DNA of 64,000 bases from Sporosarcina sp. P34. GTDB lineage: Bacteria; Bacillota; Bacilli; Bacillales_A; Planococcaceae. Positions 55,777 through 64,000 of the stretch are shown piece after piece; within the stretch, counting starts at the first letter, position 1, and the number at the start of each line of letters is the position of its first letter. The notes under the pieces are model-generated. The model saw only the letters and a program-made list of their open reading frames with translations, made no database searches and was not told the DNA's origin. Where the stretch lies: positions 248,001-312,000 of the forward strand of contig NZ_PDZC01000001.1 in NCBI RefSeq assembly GCF_002743375.1. Reading direction: 5' to 3'. The translations under genes were made by a program, and so were the position numbers.

Positions 55777-55827
55777 CCACCATAGAAAATACCGTTTTGA
55801 CGGTTTTTTTATGGTGGATTTTTTTAT
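55777..55827 (+). terminator. Terminator-like hairpin in the fdhF leader
   Basis: CCACCATAGAAAATACCGT pairs with ACGGTTTTTTTTATGGTGG around a TTTG loop, with outer (CCACCATA/TATGGTGG) and inner (ACCGT/ACGGT) stems perfect, followed by ATTTTTTTATTTG. It lies only 20 bp before the fdhF start, after the divergent intergenic region, so it could act as an attenuator. No competing anti-terminator is obvious to the eye. 55587-55776 otherwise holds AT-rich promoter-like sequence but no gene. Confidence 0.65.
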
Positions 55828-55847
55828 TTGAGAAGGAGGACGCCTGT

Positions 55848-58772
55848 ATGTCAATTTCAATCAATGATAAGATGTATAACTTCGAACAAGGTTCGACGCT
55901 CATTCAAATCATCAATGCAAATAAGATTGAGCACCCTCAAATATGTTATTTGCCGGAAGTCGACCCGATACAAACGTGTGATACGTGCATTGTCGAAGTG
56001 AATGGCCAATTAACACGTGCTTGTTCAACACAAGCCATCGACGGCATGGATGTCAAATTAGCGTCCCCACGTGCAAAGGAAGCGCAGACGGAAGCAATGG
56101 ATCGGATTTTAGAAAATCATTTACTATATTGTACGGTTTGCGATAACAATAATGGAAACTGCAAAGTACATAATACCGTGGCACTTTTGGAAGTAGAAGA
56201 ACAAAAATATCCCTACGAACCGAAATGTTCAAAAGATGCGGTGGATTTTACACATCCATTCTATCGTTATGATCCCAATCAATGCATCGCATGCGGACAG
56301 TGCGTGGAAGTATGTCAAAACTTACAAGTAAATGAGACGCTTTCCATCGACTGGGAACGGGATCGTCCGATTGTTCTATGGGATGGCGGTGCGAAGATTA
56401 ATGATTCTTCTTGCGTAGGCTGCGGTCATTGTATTACGGTTTGTCCATGCAATGCCTTGATGGAGAAAACAATGCTAGGTGAAGCTGGATTTATGACGAA
56501 GATAAGTGACGAGTTGATGGAGCCTATGATTGATTTAATTAAGGATGTAGAACCAGGTTATAGCAGTATCATGGCGATTTCCGATGTAGAATCCGCGATG
56601 AGAGAATCCACAATTAATAAAACTAAAACCGTCTGCACATTTTGTGGAGTAGGTTGTTCATTTGAAGTCTGGACAAAAGATCGTACGATATTAAAAATTC
56701 AACCGGTTTCCGAGGCACCTGTCAACCAGATTTCTACTTGTGTCAAAGGGAAGTTCGGTTGGGATTTCGTCAACAGTGAAGAACGCATTACAACGCCTCT
56801 TATTCGTAAAGGTGACAACTTTGTTGAAGCATCATGGCAAGAAGCGTTAGATCTAGTCGCGAAAAAACTAGGTGAAATCCGTGACGAACATGGCAAAGAT
56901 GGAATTGGTGTTATTTCCTCATCCAAAATTACCAATGAAGAGAACTATGTCATTCAAAAATTTGCTCGACAAGTGTTCGGTACAAATAACGTGGACAATT
57001 GTTCCCGCTACTGCCAGTCCCCTGCGACAGATGGGTTATTCCGTACTGTTGGAATGGGTGGTGACGCTGGAACGATTAAAGATATTGCTGAAGCAGGATT
57101 GGTCATCATTGTAGGTGCCAATCCCGCAGAAGGTCATCCCGTTCTCGCGACGCGTGTAAAGCGCGCACATAAGCTACATGGTCAAAAGTTAATCGTAGCT
57201 GATCTCAGAAAGCATGAAATGGCTGAACGTGCAGATATCTTTATGACACCACAACAAGGAACGGATCAAGTATGGCTTATGGCAGTGACCAAATACTTAA
57301 TCGACCAAGGTTGGCATGATCAGCAGTTCATTGAGGAAAATGTCCATCATTTTGATGATTTTAATGAAGTATTGAAACGCTATACACTCGAATATGCAGA
57401 AGAAGTAACAGGTGTTTCAAAAGAAGTATTGATTCAAACAGCTGAAATGATTCGTGATGCGGATGGTACATGTATCTTATGGGGGATGGGAGTTACACAA
57501 AATACAGGAGGTTCCGACACTTCAGCGGCCATATCCAATTTATTACTGGCATCAGGAAATTACCGCCGTCCAGGCGCAGGTGCTTATCCATTACGTGGTC
57601 ATAACAACGTACAAGGTGCATGCGATATGGGAAGCTTGCCGGGGTGGTTACCTGGCTATCAGCATATTACAGACAATGCAGCACGTGAAAAATTTGAGCG
57701 CGCTTATGGTGTAGAGATAGAAGGGAAGCCGGGTCTCGATAATATTCAAATGCTTCATTCGATTGATAATGGGGTTATGAAGGGTATGTATATTGTAGGG
57801 GAAGATATGGCACTAGTGGACTCGAATGCAAACTATGTACATGATGTACTGTCGAAGCTCGATTTCCTAGTTGTCCAAGATATTTTCTTCTCACGTACAG
57901 CACAATACGCAGACGTCATTTTACCTGCAGTGCCTTCACTTGAAAAAGATGGTACGTTCACAAATACAGAACGTCGTGTTCAACGACTTTATAAGGCATT
58001 GCCAAATAAAGGTGACTCCCGTCAAGATTGGTGGATCATCCAAGAAGTTGCAAATCGGTTAGGTGCTAATTGGAATTACACACACCCAGGTGACATATTT
58101 GCTGAGATGTCAAGTTTGAGTCCTATTTTTAGCGGAGCTTCTTACGACGTGTTGGAAGGTTGGGGTAGTTTCCTTTGGGGAAGTCTAGAAGGGATTAGTA
58201 CACCACTTCTTTATACAGACGGCTTTAACTTCCCTGATAAGAAAGCGCGCTTTGCATTATCGGATTGGGTTGAACCAGTAAAATTCCCTGAAGAGTTTGA
58301 TCTTCATATTAATAATGGTCGTATGCTTGAACATTTCCATGAAGGAAATATGACGAATAAATCAGATGGTATTCAAGAGAAAGTCCCCAATATATTTGTA
58401 GAGATTTCTCCTGAATTAGCAAAAGAACGTGGGGTAGTCACAGGTACTTATGTAAGACTCATTTCTCCGTATGGTGCATTGAAATTGCCCGCACTTGTCA
58501 CCGACAGAGTACGAAAAAATGAATTATTCTTACCGATGAACTCAGTAGAGAAGCAATCTGCGATCAACTTCTTAACAGGGCCTGCTACAGATGAGCGCAC
58601 GAATACACCGGCTTACAAGCAGACAAAGGTTCGTATGGAAGTACTTGAGAAGCAAGGAGATAATCCACTACCTAAGAGTAACCACCGTGATAAGAAGCGT
58701 CATCCTCAAAACGGTGTAGAAGTGGAGCGGAAATGGAATCGACCGGGATATGTCCAATTAACAGATCAATAA
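55848..58772 (+). CDS. fdhF: Formate dehydrogenase alpha subunit (multi-cluster, molybdenum)
   Basis: Large cytoplasmic formate dehydrogenase oxidising formate to CO2, 974 residues from ATG 55848 (AAGGAGGA upstream). Domains in order: 2Fe-2S ferredoxin fold (CYLPEVDPIQTCDTC), the NuoG-like cysteine region (YCTVCDNNNGNCKVH), two 4Fe-4S ferredoxin motifs (CIACGQCVEVC, CVGCGHCITVCPC), the molybdopterin oxidoreductase 4Fe-4S motif starting at C263 (CTFCGVGC), the catalytic domain with Mo ligand C389 (SRYCQSP; cysteine, not selenocysteine), and a C-terminal MGD-binding domain. Same class as B. subtilis YjgC/YrhE. It is followed 18 bp later by a DUF1641 gene. Confidence 0.96.
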   Translation: MSISINDKMYNFEQGSTLIQIINANKIEHPQICYLPEVDPIQTCDTCIVEVNGQLTRACSTQAIDGMDVKLASPRAKEAQTEAMDRILENHLLYCTVCDNNNGNCKVHNTVALLEVEEQKYPYEPKCSKDAVDFTHPFYRYDPNQCIACGQCVEVCQNLQVNETLSIDWERDRPIVLWDGGAKINDSSCVGCGHCITVCPCNALMEKTMLGEAGFMTKISDELMEPMIDLIKDVEPGYSSIMAISDVESAMRESTINKTKTVCTFCGVGCSFEVWTKDRTILKIQPVSEAPVNQISTCVKGKFGWDFVNSEERITTPLIRKGDNFVEASWQEALDLVAKKLGEIRDEHGKDGIGVISSSKITNEENYVIQKFARQVFGTNNVDNCSRYCQSPATDGLFRTVGMGGDAGTIKDIAEAGLVIIVGANPAEGHPVLATRVKRAHKLHGQKLIVADLRKHEMAERADIFMTPQQGTDQVWLMAVTKYLIDQGWHDQQFIEENVHHFDDFNEVLKRYTLEYAEEVTGVSKEVLIQTAEMIRDADGTCILWGMGVTQNTGGSDTSAAISNLLLASGNYRRPGAGAYPLRGHNNVQGACDMGSLPGWLPGYQHITDNAAREKFERAYGVEIEGKPGLDNIQMLHSIDNGVMKGMYIVGEDMALVDSNANYVHDVLSKLDFLVVQDIFFSRTAQYADVILPAVPSLEKDGTFTNTERRVQRLYKALPNKGDSRQDWWIIQEVANRLGANWNYTHPGDIFAEMSSLSPIFSGASYDVLEGWGSFLWGSLEGISTPLLYTDGFNFPDKKARFALSDWVEPVKFPEEFDLHINNGRMLEHFHEGNMTNKSDGIQEKVPNIFVEISPELAKERGVVTGTYVRLISPYGALKLPALVTDRVRKNELFLPMNSVEKQSAINFLTGPATDERTNTPAYKQTKVRMEVLEKQGDNPLPKSNHRDKKRHPQNGVEVERKWNRPGYVQLTDQ

Positions 58773-58790
58773 TTAGTGAGGTGAAGATCA

Positions 58791-59279
58791 ATGGCGGCAC
58801 CTATAACTTCTATTAAAAGAACAGAACGATCCGAACTGGAAATACAGCAAGCTAAGTTGGATGAACTACAGAAAAAAATTGCTGAACAGGAAGAGTCTTT
58901 GCAGAAAATTATGGAGATCACGGGTGAATTGCATAAGATTGGTGCGTTGGACGCACTACAAGCAATGCTTCATTCAAAGGAAAAGATTACGGGCATAGCG
59001 TTAGATCAAGTATCAAGAGAACCTGTTACAAACATGCTCAATAATTTGATGGCGGGTGCAGGAATTCTAACGGCATTAGATCCAGCAACAATTCAGCAAC
59101 TATCAAAAAGTGTTCAAAAAGGATTATCTGAAGCCGAGCAAGCAAATGAAGAAGGGCAGAAAACAGGCGTTTTACAATTGATGAAATCCATTCACGATCC
59201 TGATATCAATCGGGCGTTAACATTCGGTATGAACTTTCTAAAAGGGATGGGCAGAGGTTTAGAAAAACCAGTGGAATAA
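58791..59279 (+). CDS. DUF1641 protein, formate dehydrogenase-associated (YjgD/YrhD-like)
   Basis: 162 residues. An N-terminal coiled coil (ELEIQQAKLDELQKKIAEQEESLQKI, about 14-45) precedes a DUF1641 region ending in NRALTFGMNFLKGMGRGL. Homologues regularly follow fdhF in Bacillales (yjgCD, yrhED), and a role as FDH accessory or electron-transfer partner subunit has been suggested. GTGAGGTGAAG precedes ATG 58791. Confidence 0.9.
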   Translation: MAAPITSIKRTERSELEIQQAKLDELQKKIAEQEESLQKIMEITGELHKIGALDALQAMLHSKEKITGIALDQVSREPVTNMLNNLMAGAGILTALDPATIQQLSKSVQKGLSEAEQANEEGQKTGVLQLMKSIHDPDINRALTFGMNFLKGMGRGLEKPVE

Positions 59280-59323
59280 GATTTTTGCGAAAAGCGTCAC
59301 TTTGCTTCATACTGTATTAGGAG

Positions 59324-59360
59324 AGTTCAACCGATCCCTAGCCATTCTGGCTGGGGAACT
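59324..59360 (+). promoter_or_regulatory. Stem-loop in the purU leader
   Basis: CCCTAGCC (59336-59343) pairs with GGCTGGGG (59349-59356, one G-U) around ATTCT. AGTTC (59324-59328) can pair with GAACT (59356-59360), leaving a 7-base bulge. No T run follows. A weak promoter (TTGCGA at 59285-59290, CATACT at 59308-59313) would place it at the 5' end of the mRNA. No known riboswitch is recognised. Confidence 0.4.
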
Positions 59361-59397
59361 TATTCTTTCAGTAACATTATTTGTAGGAGATGAAAAC

Positions 59398-60306
59398 ATG
59401 TCAGCCCAAAGTAAAATTGCAACACATTTAGAAGAACAATCAACAGCACAGAAAAATATCGGAAGACTGCTTATAAAATGCCCCGATAAACCAGGAATCG
59501 TATCCGCAGTCTCAACATTTTTGCTTCAATACGAAGCCAATATCGTAGAATCTAGCCAATACTCAACGGATCCGGAAGGTGGCACGTTCTATCTACGTAT
59601 CGCATTCCATTTAGACAATTTATTGGATAAAAAAGAAGAAATAGAAGAGGACTTCAAGTACATTGCGAAACAACATGAGATGGACTATCGCTTTTCATAC
59701 GCAGTGGAACTAAAACGAACGGCTATTTTCGTTTCCAAAGAACCATACTGTTTAATGGAATTGCTATGGGAATGGCAGAATGGTGATTTAAATACCGATA
59801 TTGTTGTAGTGATCAGTAACCATGAAGATGCGCGCGGAATGGTTGAAGCACTCGGTATACCTTTCCACTACATCCCGGCGAACAAGGACATACGTCAAGA
59901 TGTAGAGAGGCAGCAAATAAAGTTAATGGAAGAATACGACGTAGATGTACTTGTGTTGGCACGCTATATGCAGATACTGACACCTGAATTCGTCAAGCAT
60001 TTCCCGAATCAGATCATCAATATTCATCATTCCTTCCTACCAGCCTTCATCGGTGCACGTCCTTATGAAAGAGCATTTGGACGCGGTGTAAAACTAATTG
60101 GGGCAACGTCACATTATGTAACGAATGATTTAGATGAAGGCCCAATCATTGAACAAGATATCGAGCGAGTGGATCACCGGGACGATATTGTTCAATTGAA
60201 GAAGATTGGCCGCACTATCGAACGACGTGTTCTTGCACGTGCAGTAAAGTGGCATCTTGAAGATCGAGTGATTGTAGAAAACAATAAAACCATTGTCTTC
60301 CATTAA
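59398..60306 (+). CDS. purU: Formyltetrahydrofolate deformylase
   Basis: Hydrolyses 10-formyl-tetrahydrofolate to formate and tetrahydrofolate. 302 residues: an N-terminal ACT domain (LLIKCPDKPGIVSAVSTFLLQYEANIVES) and a formyltransferase-like C-terminal domain (YMQILTPEF, NIHHSFLPAFIGA, DLDEGPIIEQDI). The frame opens at 59302, but ATG 59398 with AGGAGAT and the family length decides the start. It is downstream of formate dehydrogenase, so formate released here can be oxidised at once. It may have its own promoter. Confidence 0.95.
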   Translation: MSAQSKIATHLEEQSTAQKNIGRLLIKCPDKPGIVSAVSTFLLQYEANIVESSQYSTDPEGGTFYLRIAFHLDNLLDKKEEIEEDFKYIAKQHEMDYRFSYAVELKRTAIFVSKEPYCLMELLWEWQNGDLNTDIVVVISNHEDARGMVEALGIPFHYIPANKDIRQDVERQQIKLMEEYDVDVLVLARYMQILTPEFVKHFPNQIINIHHSFLPAFIGARPYERAFGRGVKLIGATSHYVTNDLDEGPIIEQDIERVDHRDDIVQLKKIGRTIERRVLARAVKWHLEDRVIVENNKTIVFH

Positions 60307-60308
60307 GG

Positions 60309-60348
60309 GAAAAGAAACCGCCACTCGAATGAGTGGCGGTTTCTTTTA
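60309..60348. terminator. Bidirectional terminator between purU and the yitT-like gene
   Basis: AAAGAAACCGCCACTC-GAAT-GAGTGGCGGTTTCTTT, perfect 16-bp stem; converging genes. Confidence 0.95.
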
Positions 60349-61209
60349 ATGTATAGGTGATTTGAAGGTCGCCCCATGCGTTTCATGTGTATTCATGATG
60401 GTTAGAAAAGCATTGGGGTCTACATCAGTAGTGATTTGTTTCAGCTTGGAAATTTCTAGCCTTGTCACGACTACATAGATTACGTCTTTTTCATTGTCGG
60501 TATAGCCGCCGCGACCGTGCAACATGGTAGTGCTGCGGCCTAGTCGCAAACGAATTGCCTCCTTGAGCTCATCGTATTCGTCGGAGATAATAAAGACCGC
60601 CTTAGTTTCGTCTAAGCCTTGGATCACAATATCGATCGCTTTTGAAGCGATATAGTATGTAATGATCGAGTACATCGCTTTTTCTGGTCCGAGTACAAAG
60701 CCTGCCCATCCAAAGATGAAGAGGTTGAAGAACATCACGAATTCCCCAACACTGTAGGGGATTTTTTTAGTAAGTAAAATGCCAAGAATCTCCGTTCCGT
60801 CAAGCGCCCCACCATTACGTATAATCGTTCCGACACCCGCACCTAGCAACAATCCTCCAAAGACTGTAGCTAACAGTGAGTCCGTTACGAATGGACCTAG
60901 ATTTTTAAGTGGGAATTCCACAATGGCAAGTAAAGCAATTGAATAGGAAGAGGAGAAGAAGAAGTTCTTGCCGATATGTTTATAGCCGAAAAACAAGAAG
61001 GGCAAGTTTAAGATCAAAATCAAAATTCCAAAAGGTACTCCAGAGATGAAATTCAATATGAGTGCGATCCCGATGATGCCACCGTCAATTACGGAGTTAG
61101 GGATTAAAAATAAATCTAACGCAACTGCTGTAATTACGACACCAATTGAAATGAATAAGTAACGTCTAAGTAAATGTCCTACAGTTTCCTTTTTATGCTG
61201 TTTGCTCAT
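60346..61209 (-). CDS. YitT family membrane protein (DUF2179)
   Basis: 287 residues: about five membrane helices in the first 190 residues ([50 protein letters not shown], and others) and a cytoplasmic C-terminal DUF2179 domain ([27 protein letters not shown]). The family includes YitT, YvjA and YpjC; function unknown, with a ligand-sensing role proposed for DUF2179. ATG 61209 has AAAAGGGGA upstream; the TTG at 61227 precedes that site. Confidence 0.92.
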   Translation of the reverse strand: MSKQHKKETVGHLLRRYLFISIGVVITAVALDLFLIPNSVIDGGIIGIALILNFISGVPFGILILILNLPFLFFGYKHIGKNFFFSSSYSIALLAIVEFPLKNLGPFVTDSLLATVFGGLLLGAGVGTIIRNGGALDGTEILGILLTKKIPYSVGEFVMFFNLFIFGWAGFVLGPEKAMYSIITYYIASKAIDIVIQGLDETKAVFIISDEYDELKEAIRLRLGRSTTMLHGRGGYTDNEKDVIYVVVTRLEISKLKQITTDVDPNAFLTIMNTHETHGATFKSPIH

Positions 61210-61312
61210 AAAAATCCCCTTTTTCAAACAAGTTTATTCTATCTTAACGGAATTTTAAAAAAGAAAGTAGTGGCAATATAAGCTTTTCAGTTTTTCTTCC
61301 AACGTACGTGAT

Positions 61313-61341
61313 GAATCTTTTACACTTCCTGAACATAAGAT
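61313..61341 (+). promoter_or_regulatory. Candidate sigma-E promoter for prkA
   Basis: GAATCTT (61313-61319), 14-bp spacer, CATAAGAT (61334-61341), compared with KMATATT and CATACAAT. prkA is a mother-cell gene in B. subtilis. Confidence 0.5.
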
Positions 61342-61372
61342 GATACATCATAGCCTAATTGGAGGAGATATG

Positions 61373-63268
61373 TTGGATATCATACGTCAGTTGCATAATT
61401 ATCGCAAAGAAGAAAATGAGTTGAAGTGGGAAGGTACATTTTTGGAGTATCTAGAATTAGTAAAAGAGCGTAAAGAAGTGGCACAGACCGCTCATTCTCG
61501 TATTTATGAAATGATAAAAAATGCAGGTATTGAAAAAAAAGACGGCAAGAAAATTTATAATTTCTTTGATGAAGAGTTGTTTGGTCTAGAGGAGTCTATC
61601 GAACGTTTAGTTGAAGAATATTTTCATCCAGCAGCAAAGCGTTTGGATGTAAAGAAGCGCGTATTGTTATTGATGGGGCCTGTTAGTGGTGGTAAATCTA
61701 CTATCGTTACGATGTTAAAACGTGGATTAGAAGCCTATTCTCGAACGGATGAAGGAGCGGTTTATGCCATCAAGGGGTGTCCAATGCATGAAGATCCTTT
61801 ACACTTGATTCCGGAAGCTTTAAGGAAGTCATTCTTTGAAGAGTATGGTATACGAATCGAAGGCAGTTTATCACCTCTAAATCAATTGCGACTGGAAGAA
61901 GAATTTGAAGGTAAAATTGAAAATGTACTAGTGGAACGCATTCTGTTCTCGGAAGATCGCCGTGTTGGAATTGGAACATTTACACCATCCGATCCGAAGT
62001 CACAAGACATTGCTGATTTAACCGGAAGTATAGATTTCTCCACAATTGCTGAATATGGTTCAGAGTCAGATCCACGTGCATACCGATTTGATGGGGAATT
62101 GAATAAAGCGAATCGTGGCATGATGGAATTCCAAGAGATGTTGAAGCTTGATGAAAAGTTTCTTTGGCACTTATTATCCTTAACACAAGAAGGGAATTTT
62201 AAAGCAGGAAGATTTGCGCTAATTAGTGCAGATGAACTAATCGTTGCCCATACAAATGAAACGGAATATCGTTCATTTATTAGTAATAAAAAGAACGAAG
62301 CACTTCATTCAAGATTGATTGTCATTCCAGTTCCATACAATCTGAAAGTAAGTGCAGAAGAAAAGATCTATGAAAAAATGATTCGTGAAAGTGATATGGC
62401 TCACGTCCACATTGCGCCGCATGCATTGCGAGTGGCTGCTATTTTTTCTGTTTTGACACGTTTGAAAGCTTCGAAAAAACAAGGCATCGATCGATTAAAG
62501 AAATTGCGCCTGTATGATGGACAGAATGTTGAAGGGTTTAACGATGCAGATGCGGAAGAACTGAAGAACGAATTTATAGATGAAGGTATGGACGGAATCG
62601 ATCCACGCTACGTTATCAATCGTATTTCTTCAGCCATTATCCGAAAAGAAGTCCCAAGTATCAATGCACTAGACGTATTACGTGCGTTAAAAGACGGCTT
62701 CGATCAACACGCCTCCATTTCAAGTGAGGACCGTGACACGTATATGAATTATATTTCAATGGCGCGTAAAGAGTATGACGAAATTGCGAAAAAAGAAGTT
62801 CAGAAAGCTTTTGTTTATTCTTATGAAGAGTCTGCAAAAACTTTAATGGATAATTACTTGGATAACGTCGAAGCATACTGCAATAAAAATAAACTACGCG
62901 ACACGCTGACGGGAGAGGAAATTAACCCTGATGAAAAGTTGATGCGTTCGTTAGAAGAGCAGATAGGAATTTCAGAAAATGCGAAAAAGGCATTCCGTGA
63001 AGAAATCCTTATTCGTATCTCTGCATACGCTAGAAAACACCAGCGCTTCGACTACCGTTCCCATGACCGCTTGCGTGAAGCAATTCAGAAAAAATTATTC
63101 ACCGATCTAAAGGACGTTGTGAAGATCACTACAACATCTACTACGCCCGATGAGACACAATTGAAGAAAATGAATGAAGTCGTAGCGCGCCTAGTAGATG
63201 AACATGGCTACAATTCCGTTTCAGCAAATGAGCTTCTGCGTTACGTTGGAAGTTTGTTGAATCGGTAA
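61373..63268 (+). CDS. prkA: PrkA, AAA+ serine protein kinase family protein
   Basis: 631 residues, the length of B. subtilis PrkA. AAA+ core with Walker A GPVSGGKST (102-110), preceded by RLDVKKRVLLL; IKGCPMHEDPLHLIPE and GELNKANRGMMEFQEMLK are characteristic; the C-terminal kinase-like region follows. Reported as a sporulation-linked kinase and, in later work, an ATP-dependent protease. TTG 61373 is chosen over ATG 61370 because it has 7-base spacing to GGAGGA and reproduces the MDIxxxI start. yhbH follows, the classic partner in spore formers. Confidence 0.95.
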   Translation: MDIIRQLHNYRKEENELKWEGTFLEYLELVKERKEVAQTAHSRIYEMIKNAGIEKKDGKKIYNFFDEELFGLEESIERLVEEYFHPAAKRLDVKKRVLLLMGPVSGGKSTIVTMLKRGLEAYSRTDEGAVYAIKGCPMHEDPLHLIPEALRKSFFEEYGIRIEGSLSPLNQLRLEEEFEGKIENVLVERILFSEDRRVGIGTFTPSDPKSQDIADLTGSIDFSTIAEYGSESDPRAYRFDGELNKANRGMMEFQEMLKLDEKFLWHLLSLTQEGNFKAGRFALISADELIVAHTNETEYRSFISNKKNEALHSRLIVIPVPYNLKVSAEEKIYEKMIRESDMAHVHIAPHALRVAAIFSVLTRLKASKKQGIDRLKKLRLYDGQNVEGFNDADAEELKNEFIDEGMDGIDPRYVINRISSAIIRKEVPSINALDVLRALKDGFDQHASISSEDRDTYMNYISMARKEYDEIAKKEVQKAFVYSYEESAKTLMDNYLDNVEAYCNKNKLRDTLTGEEINPDEKLMRSLEEQIGISENAKKAFREEILIRISAYARKHQRFDYRSHDRLREAIQKKLFTDLKDVVKITTTSTTPDETQLKKMNEVVARLVDEHGYNSVSANELLRYVGSLLNR

Positions 63269-63407
63269 GCCGAATGGGATATATGAATAGAATAAATGTC
63301 TAAGTTCAAGTTGGAAAACGAGCACAAGCCTAGCTTTACTACACATTAATAAATTATTACACAAATCCACTGCCTAAGATGAATCCCAGCTAGTGAATAT
63401 TGAATTC

Positions 63408-63437
63408 AGAGACCTCGATACACGAGGTCTCTTTTTA
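63408..63437 (+). terminator. Intrinsic terminator after prkA
   Basis: AGAGACCTCG / CGAGGTCTCTTTTT hairpin, 140 bp beyond the prkA stop. The bases between show nothing else recognisable. Confidence 0.88.
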
Positions 63438-63455
63438 GTTTTGTTGCTGTTTTGT

Positions 63456-63483
63456 AAATATTCAATCAGCTGCCGCATATGAT
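63456..63483 (+). promoter_or_regulatory. Sigma-E promoter of yhbH
   Basis: AAATATT (63456-63462), 13-bp spacer, CATATGAT (63476-63483). A good fit to the sigma-E consensus at both elements, about 40 bp before the yhbH start. Confidence 0.6.
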
Positions 63484-63521
63484 AAGGAAACAAATTGTTC
63501 GAGAGATAGGCGGGGATACGA

Positions 63522-64000
63522 GTGGAAGAAAACCAGAAAAGTCGATTCGTTGTCACTGAAGAAAATTGGTCTCTCCATCGCAAAGGCCACCAAGATCAGC
63601 AACGCCACCTAGATAAAATAAATGAAGTACTAAAAAGTAACTTACCTGATTTAATCAGTGAAGAGAACATTATACTATCAAATGGAAAAGACATGGTCAA
63701 AATACCAATTCGCTCATTAGATGAATTTAAAATTCGCTACAATCATGACAAGTCCAAGCATGTTGGCCAAGGTGATGGCGATAGTGCGGTAGGGGACGTA
63801 GTGGCGCAAGGAGAAAAGAAAGCACAGCCAGGTGAAGGAAAAGAAGCGGGCGATCAACCAGGGCAAGATATCTATGAAACAGAGGTCTCGATAGAAGAGT
63901 TGGAAGAGATGTTCTTTAAAGAATTAGAGTTACCGGACTTGGAGCAGAAAGAACACTCGGTAACAACGATTGAAGACATTGATTTCACAGACATTCGTAA
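63522..64000 (+). CDS. yhbH: Sporulation protein YhbH (DUF444), 3' end cut by window edge
   Basis: First 159 residues of the YhbH family, which has a VWA-like domain further on. Diagnostic blocks: [61 protein letters not shown], then a Gly/Gln/Lys-rich spacer and [17 protein letters not shown]. The frame stays open to the window end. GTG 63522 has AGGCGGGGAT upstream. It is mother-cell expressed in B. subtilis and lies next to prkA, consistent with a shared role. Confidence 0.95.
   Translation, partial: MEENQKSRFVVTEENWSLHRKGHQDQQRHLDKINEVLKSNLPDLISEENIILSNGKDMVKIPIRSLDEFKIRYNHDKSKHVGQGDGDSAVGDVVAQGEKKAQPGEGKEAGDQPGQDIYETEVSIEELEEMFFKELELPDLEQKEHSVTTIEDIDFTDIR

Noticed and set aside
57003..57020. 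Selenocysteine formate dehydrogenase
   Set aside because: The Mo-ligand position is encoded by TGC (C389), not TGA, and no SECIS-like need arises.

Overview
The window looks like a core chromosomal segment of an endospore-forming, low-to-moderate GC Firmicute. The gene order follows Bacillus subtilis closely, but protein divergence, SOS layout and a typical Planococcaceae-type intergenic repeat point to Sporosarcina or a close relative (inference; no search was run). I see no rRNA, tRNA, CRISPR array, prophage or intact insertion sequence. Spore genes (dpaA/dpaB, spoIIIE, spoVS, cotE, sirA, prkA, yhbH) show that the organism sporulates.

Layout. 1-11.7 kb: end of pnp, M16 protease mlpA, ymxH, dipicolinate synthase dpaAB, asd, a 189-bp dispersed repeat where B. 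subtilis has dapG, then dapA, rnjB and spoIIIE. 12.0-16.9 kb: a four-gene BMP-type nucleoside ABC importer (nupNOPQ-like) set between spoIIIE and ymfF. 17.1-25.3 kb: the EF-P modification operon ymfF-ymfH-ymfI, ymfK, a RodZ-like gene, pgsA, cinA and recA. 25.9-36.7 kb: rny behind a long structured leader, ymdB, spoVS, miaB, ymcA, cotE (which appears to start at CTG), a small lipoprotein, mutS and mutL. 36.7-41.8 kb: glpD overlapping a lysophospholipase-type hydrolase, then miaA, hfq and the PLP enzyme ynbB. 41.9-47.0 kb: divergent SOS genes lexA and yneA-yneB-ynzC, then tkt, sirA and yneF. 47.1-52.9 kb: yqkD, a decayed HMG-CoA lyase gene, yqkE, an unknown gene, an RsbR-like STAS protein, serC and a ypfJ-type metallopeptidase. 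52.9-60.3 kb: a formate module (OFA transporter, FdhD, a DUF2294 protein, four-cluster formate dehydrogenase, a DUF1641 protein and the formate-releasing deformylase PurU). 60.3-64.0 kb: a YitT-family membrane protein, prkA and the start of yhbH.

How the genes work together. RNA turnover is heavily represented (pnp, rnjB, rny, hfq, and ymcA of the RNase Y-modulating Y-complex). SOS control is visible at recA and across the lexA/yneA intergenic region. The ymfFHI genes and ynbB, 20 kb apart, belong to the known B. subtilis EF-P 5-aminopentanol modification set. The least ordinary parts are the formate module with its hairpin leaders, the rny leader, the CTG-started cotE, the HMG-CoA lyase pseudogene, and a 14-bp perfect inverted repeat upstream of the nucleoside importer.
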